Positions 61,446 to 64,000 of a stretch of DNA of 64,000 bases are shown here, one piece after another (the stretch's first letter is position 1; the number at the start of each line of letters is the position of its first letter). Where the stretch lies: assembly GCF_002900965.1 (NCBI RefSeq), contig NZ_PJOM01000003.1, forward strand, positions 434,001 through 498,000. The letters are read 5' to 3'. A program made the translations under genes and the position numbers. Origin of the DNA: Pseudotabrizicola formosa (lineage in GTDB: Bacteria; Pseudomonadota; Alphaproteobacteria; Rhodobacterales; Rhodobacteraceae). The notes beneath the pieces are model-generated. The model did not search any database. It was not told the origin of the DNA and worked only from the letters and a program-made list of their open reading frames with translations.

Positions 61446-62408
61446 ATGCTGGCGCGACGCGGTTTTCTGGGGTTGATGGCCGGGGCTTTGGTCCCCGCTG
61501 CGGGCCTTGCCCCTCGATTTGCCCTTGCCGACACGGCAGCTGCCGCCCCGGCCATCGTTGCCACCACCGGCATGATCGCCGATGCGGCCCGCGCCCTGAC
61601 CGGGTTGCCTGTCACGGCGCTGATCGGCCCGGGGATGGACCCGCACGGCCATCGCCCCACCCGCAACGACATTCTGACGCTGTCGCGTGCCGATCTCGTG
61701 CTCTGGCACGGCCTGAACCTTGAGGCGCAGTTTGCCGATCTTATGGCGGGCCTGTCGCAAAAGGCCAGCGTGCTTGCAGTGGCGGAAACCCTGCCGGCCG
61801 ATCTGCTGCTGGCCGATCCCGCCTATCCTGACCGTCCGGATCCGCATATCTGGTTCGACCCGGCGCTCTGGTCGCAGGCAACCCTTGCCATGGAGCCGGC
61901 GCTGTCCGTTTTCGCCTCCGACGTGGCGGCCCGCGGGGCCGAATACCGCGCATCGGTCGATGCGATGGCGCGATATGCCAAGGAGGTGCTGGGCACCATT
62001 CCCGTGTCATCGCCTCTTTTGATCACCGCGCATGACGCTTTTGCCTATTTTGGCCGCGCCTTCGGGCTTGAGGTGGAAGGGGTGCAGGGCATTTCCACCG
62101 ACTCCGAAGCCGGGCTGTCACGCATCGCGGAACTGGTCGATCTGCTGGTTGACCGGCAGGTGCCTGCGGTCTTTGTTGAAAGCTCGGTTTCTGACCGCGC
62201 CTTGCGCGCCTTGATCGAGGGGGCGGCGGCGCGGGGCCACACCGTCCGCATCGGGGGGGAGCTGTTCTCCGACGCCATGGGCCCCGAGGGCAGCTATGAA
62301 GGGACCTGGGTCGGCATGATGGATCATAACGCGACCACCATCGCCCGTGCTCTGGGCGGCACCGCGCCAGAGCGTGGGGCTTCAGGCAGATTGGCCGCAA
62401 ATGGCTGA
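61446..62408 (+). CDS. Metal ABC transporter substrate-binding protein (SitA/MntA/TroA-like)
   Basis: Periplasmic metal-binding protein of 320 residues. The N-terminus MLARRGFLGLMAGALVPAAG is a twin-arginine-like signal. Metal ligands of the cluster 9 family are visible: His in MDPHGHRPTRND, His in DPHIWFDPALWS, Glu/His area ISTDSEAGLS and the C-terminal GGELFSDAMGPEGSYEGTWVGMMDHN. There is no His-rich loop, which speaks against a ZnuA-type zinc protein and fits Mn/Fe uptake. The ATP-binding protein gene overlaps its 3' end by eight bases. Two palindromes and a promoter lie upstream. Confidence 0.88.
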   Translation: MLARRGFLGLMAGALVPAAGLAPRFALADTAAAAPAIVATTGMIADAARALTGLPVTALIGPGMDPHGHRPTRNDILTLSRADLVLWHGLNLEAQFADLMAGLSQKASVLAVAETLPADLLLADPAYPDRPDPHIWFDPALWSQATLAMEPALSVFASDVAARGAEYRASVDAMARYAKEVLGTIPVSSPLLITAHDAFAYFGRAFGLEVEGVQGISTDSEAGLSRIAELVDLLVDRQVPAVFVESSVSDRALRALIEGAAARGHTVRIGGELFSDAMGPEGSYEGTWVGMMDHNATTIARALGGTAPERGASGRLAANG

Positions 62409-63207
62409 GGATGGCGCAGGCCACCGGCCGGTCCAGGCCGCCGACCAGATGGCGCTCCGGGTGCAGGGGCTGACCCTGCGCTATAATGAGGTGCTGGCGC
62501 TGGACGGAGCCTCGGCGCAGTTTCCCATCGGCAGCATGACCGCCATCATCGGCCCCAACGGCGCGGGCAAGTCGACCTTTCTGAAATCCGTGCTTGGTCT
62601 GGTCGCGGCAGCGGGCACGGTGGCGGCCTTTGGCGGGCCGGTGGCGCAGTCGATGCCCCGCATCGCCTATGTGCCGCAGCGCGCGGCAGTGGACTGGAGC
62701 TTTCCGGTCCGGGTGATCGATGTCGTGCTGATGGGCTGTTATCGCAAGACCGGCCTGCTGGGCCTGATCGACGCCGCAACGTCTGCGCATGCCATGGCGG
62801 CGCTCGCCCGCGTCGGCATGCAGGATTTCGCCCGCCGCCAGATTGGCGCGCTGTCGGGCGGCCAGCAGCAACGGGTGTTTCTGGCCCGGGCCTTGGCGCA
62901 GGGGGCGGATCTGTTTTTGCTGGATGAACCCTTTGCCGGGGTTGATGCCGCGACCGAAGCTGCCATCATCGCGGTGCTGAAAGCCCTGCGCAAGGATGGC
63001 GCGACCATCATCGCTGTCCATCACGACCTCAGTTCGGTGGCCGCCTATTTTGACCGGGTGTTGCTGATGAACCGTCGTACCGTCGCCGAAGGTCCGGTTG
63101 CCACGACCTTCACCCGTGCGGCCCTTGCGCAGGCCTATGGCCCGGCCCTGATGCTTGATCCGACAGACCTGCGCAGCGAAGGCCCAACGGAAAGGCCTGC
63201 CGCATGA
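62401..63207 (+). CDS. Metal ABC transporter ATP-binding protein (SitB/MntB-like)
   Basis: ATPase of 268 residues driving metal import. Walker A is GPNGAGKST, signature LSGGQQQRVFLARAL, Walker B LFLLDEPFAGVD, and the switch His is in IAVHHDLSS. An N-terminal extension of about 16 residues precedes the ABC domain; an in-frame ATG at 62449 (MALRVQGL) may be the true start if the overlap with the binding protein is not used. The 3' end overlaps the permease ATG by four bases. Confidence 0.9.
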   Translation: MAEDGAGHRPVQAADQMALRVQGLTLRYNEVLALDGASAQFPIGSMTAIIGPNGAGKSTFLKSVLGLVAAAGTVAAFGGPVAQSMPRIAYVPQRAAVDWSFPVRVIDVVLMGCYRKTGLLGLIDAATSAHAMAALARVGMQDFARRQIGALSGGQQQRVFLARALAQGADLFLLDEPFAGVDAATEAAIIAVLKALRKDGATIIAVHHDLSSVAAYFDRVLLMNRRTVAEGPVATTFTRAALAQAYGPALMLDPTDLRSEGPTERPAA

Positions 63208-64000
63208 TCTGGCAGGCCCTGCTGCTGCAAGCCGGTTACAACGCCGCGCTGGTCAGCCTCGGGGCCGCCCTCTTGGGCGCTGCCGCTGGTGCGGCGGGGG
63301 CGTTTCTGACCCTGCGCCGCCGGGCGCTGATGTCGGATGCCATGGCCCATGCCACCTTGCCGGGCATTGGCCTTGCTTTTCTGGCCATGGTGGCGCTTGG
63401 CGGCGATGGGCGTTTTCTGCCCGGGCTGATGCTGGGCGCAGCGCTGACCGCTGCGGCAGGCCTTTGGGCGGTGCAGCGCCTTGCGCGCCAAATGCACGAA
63501 GACGCGGCCACCGGCGCGGTGCTGGCCAGCTTTTATGGCGCAGGAATCGTGATCCTGACCTTGATCCAGGGCCTTGGCACCGGGCGCCCGGCGGGGCTGG
63601 AAACCGTGCTCCTGGGCTCTACCGCGGGGATGCTGCGCGCGGATGCGCTGGTGATCGGTTTTGGCGGTCTGGCGGTGATCTGCGCGCTCTGGTCGCTGCG
63701 CCGCCCGCTGGCCATGGTGGCCTTTGATCCGCTTCATGCCCGGATGATGGGCGTGAACCCGCGCCGGATGGATGCGACGCTGATGGCGCTGGTGCTGGCG
63801 GTGGTCCTCGTCGGGTTGAACGTCACCGGGCTGATCCTGATCGTGGCGCTTCTGGTGACCCCTGCCGTCTCGGCCCGGATGTGGAGCACGACTGTCACCG
63901 GCACCGCAACCTTGTCGGCGGTGATCGGCGCGGTCTGCGGCTACATTGGTGCCGCGATCTCGGCCTCGGTGCCCGACCTTCCCACCGGTCCGGTGATCGT
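63204..64000 (+). CDS. Metal ABC transporter permease, 5' part, cut by window edge
   Basis: ABC-3 type membrane permease; 265 codons are visible and the frame is open to the right edge. It begins MIWQALLLQAGYNAALVSLG and continues with TLRRRALMSDAMAHATLPGIGLAF and VTGLILIVALLVTPAVSARM, the family's conserved cytoplasmic and membrane regions. It begins in the ATPase stop codon (ATGA). With the two genes before it, it completes a binding protein-ATPase-permease set. SitABCD systems have a second permease, which may lie beyond the window. Confidence 0.9.
   Translation, partial: MIWQALLLQAGYNAALVSLGAALLGAAAGAAGAFLTLRRRALMSDAMAHATLPGIGLAFLAMVALGGDGRFLPGLMLGAALTAAAGLWAVQRLARQMHEDAATGAVLASFYGAGIVILTLIQGLGTGRPAGLETVLLGSTAGMLRADALVIGFGGLAVICALWSLRRPLAMVAFDPLHARMMGVNPRRMDATLMALVLAVVLVGLNVTGLILIVALLVTPAVSARMWSTTVTGTATLSAVIGAVCGYIGAAISASVPDLPTGPVI

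Noticed and set aside
63155-63727. Frame that seems to cover the metal permease region
   Set aside because: It is in another reading frame; the true permease frame begins at 63204 and stays open to the window end with proper membrane helices.

Overview
The window is high-G+C, densely packed bacterial chromosome, most likely from a member of the Rhodobacteraceae (Alphaproteobacteria). The evidence is the gene content and order: an irr / fabA-fabB-fabI divergon, a psd-pssA-pmtA phospholipid cluster with a Rhodobacter-type phosphatidylethanolamine N-methyltransferase, an NAD-dependent formate dehydrogenase operon of the Rhodobacter capsulatus type (fdsG-B-A-C-D), a Suv3-like helicase / S4 / ferredoxin / CarD run, and a frcBCAK-type sugar uptake operon. 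I see no phage, transposase, integron or CRISPR signature. It reads as stable core and shell genome, not a genomic island.

Layout. 1-3073: end of a fructose-type sugar ABC operon (binding protein cut by the window edge, permease, ATPase, P-loop kinase). 3122-5887: EamA-type exporter divergent from adenine deaminase. 6032-13747: LysR regulator, formate dehydrogenase operon fdsG-fdsB-fdsA-fdhD/fdsC-fdsD, and an SDR oxidoreductase. 13818-17895: CbiX-like chelatase, then a hybrid sensor kinase divergent from a LuxR-type response regulator. 18027-22594: tRNA-Gly(TCC), a DUF475/TerC-like membrane protein, a secreted 5'-nucleotidase, DUF952 and pyrD. 22747-25513: class III aminotransferase plus glutamine synthetase-like ligase. 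25565-30074: fabI, fabB, fabA, irr, DUF6476 and an RluA-family pseudouridine synthase. 30242-34493: rpoH, psd, pssA, pmtA and a Gfo/Idh/MocA oxidoreductase. 34685-40246: a B12-binding-domain protein, then an exonuclease and an ATP-dependent DNA ligase whose reading frame runs without a stop into an M3 peptidase. 40417-45191: the Anbu-associated cluster (permuted ATP-grasp, alpha-E, transglutaminase, unknown membrane protein, Anbu protease). 45216-51586: alpha/beta hydrolase, SCP2, TPR lipid or periplasmic protein, Suv3-like helicase, S4 protein, FdxA, CarD. 51632-57557: cobS/cobT, a very large secretion- or pilus-like envelope protein, SIMPL-domain protein. 57637-61237: metY, Lrp/LysE pair, glycosyltransferase-like protein. 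61446-64000: a metal ABC transporter operon (binding protein, ATPase, permease cut by the window edge) behind two Fur-family-like palindromes.

How genes work together. The Fds subunits form one molybdenum/iron-sulfur enzyme that moves electrons from formate to NAD+. FabA, FabB and FabI are consecutive activities of unsaturated and saturated fatty acid synthesis and sit opposite the iron regulator Irr. PssA, Psd and PmtA are consecutive steps from CDP-diacylglycerol to phosphatidylethanolamine and its methylated forms. CobS and CobT act together in the lower-ligand branch of cobalamin synthesis. Most operon junctions use 1-11 base overlaps, which points to translational coupling.

The most unusual items are the in-frame DNA ligase / oligoendopeptidase read-through through a 30-base tandem repeat; the Anbu cluster with an extra uncharacterised membrane protein; the 1062-residue protein that joins a GspL/PilM-like N-terminus to a GspC/PilP-like C-terminus across one membrane span; the pair of palindromes ahead of the metal transporter; and a 28-codon hydrophobic ORF whose stop lies just before psd. 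All functional calls come from reading motifs and neighbourhood only; no database search was possible.
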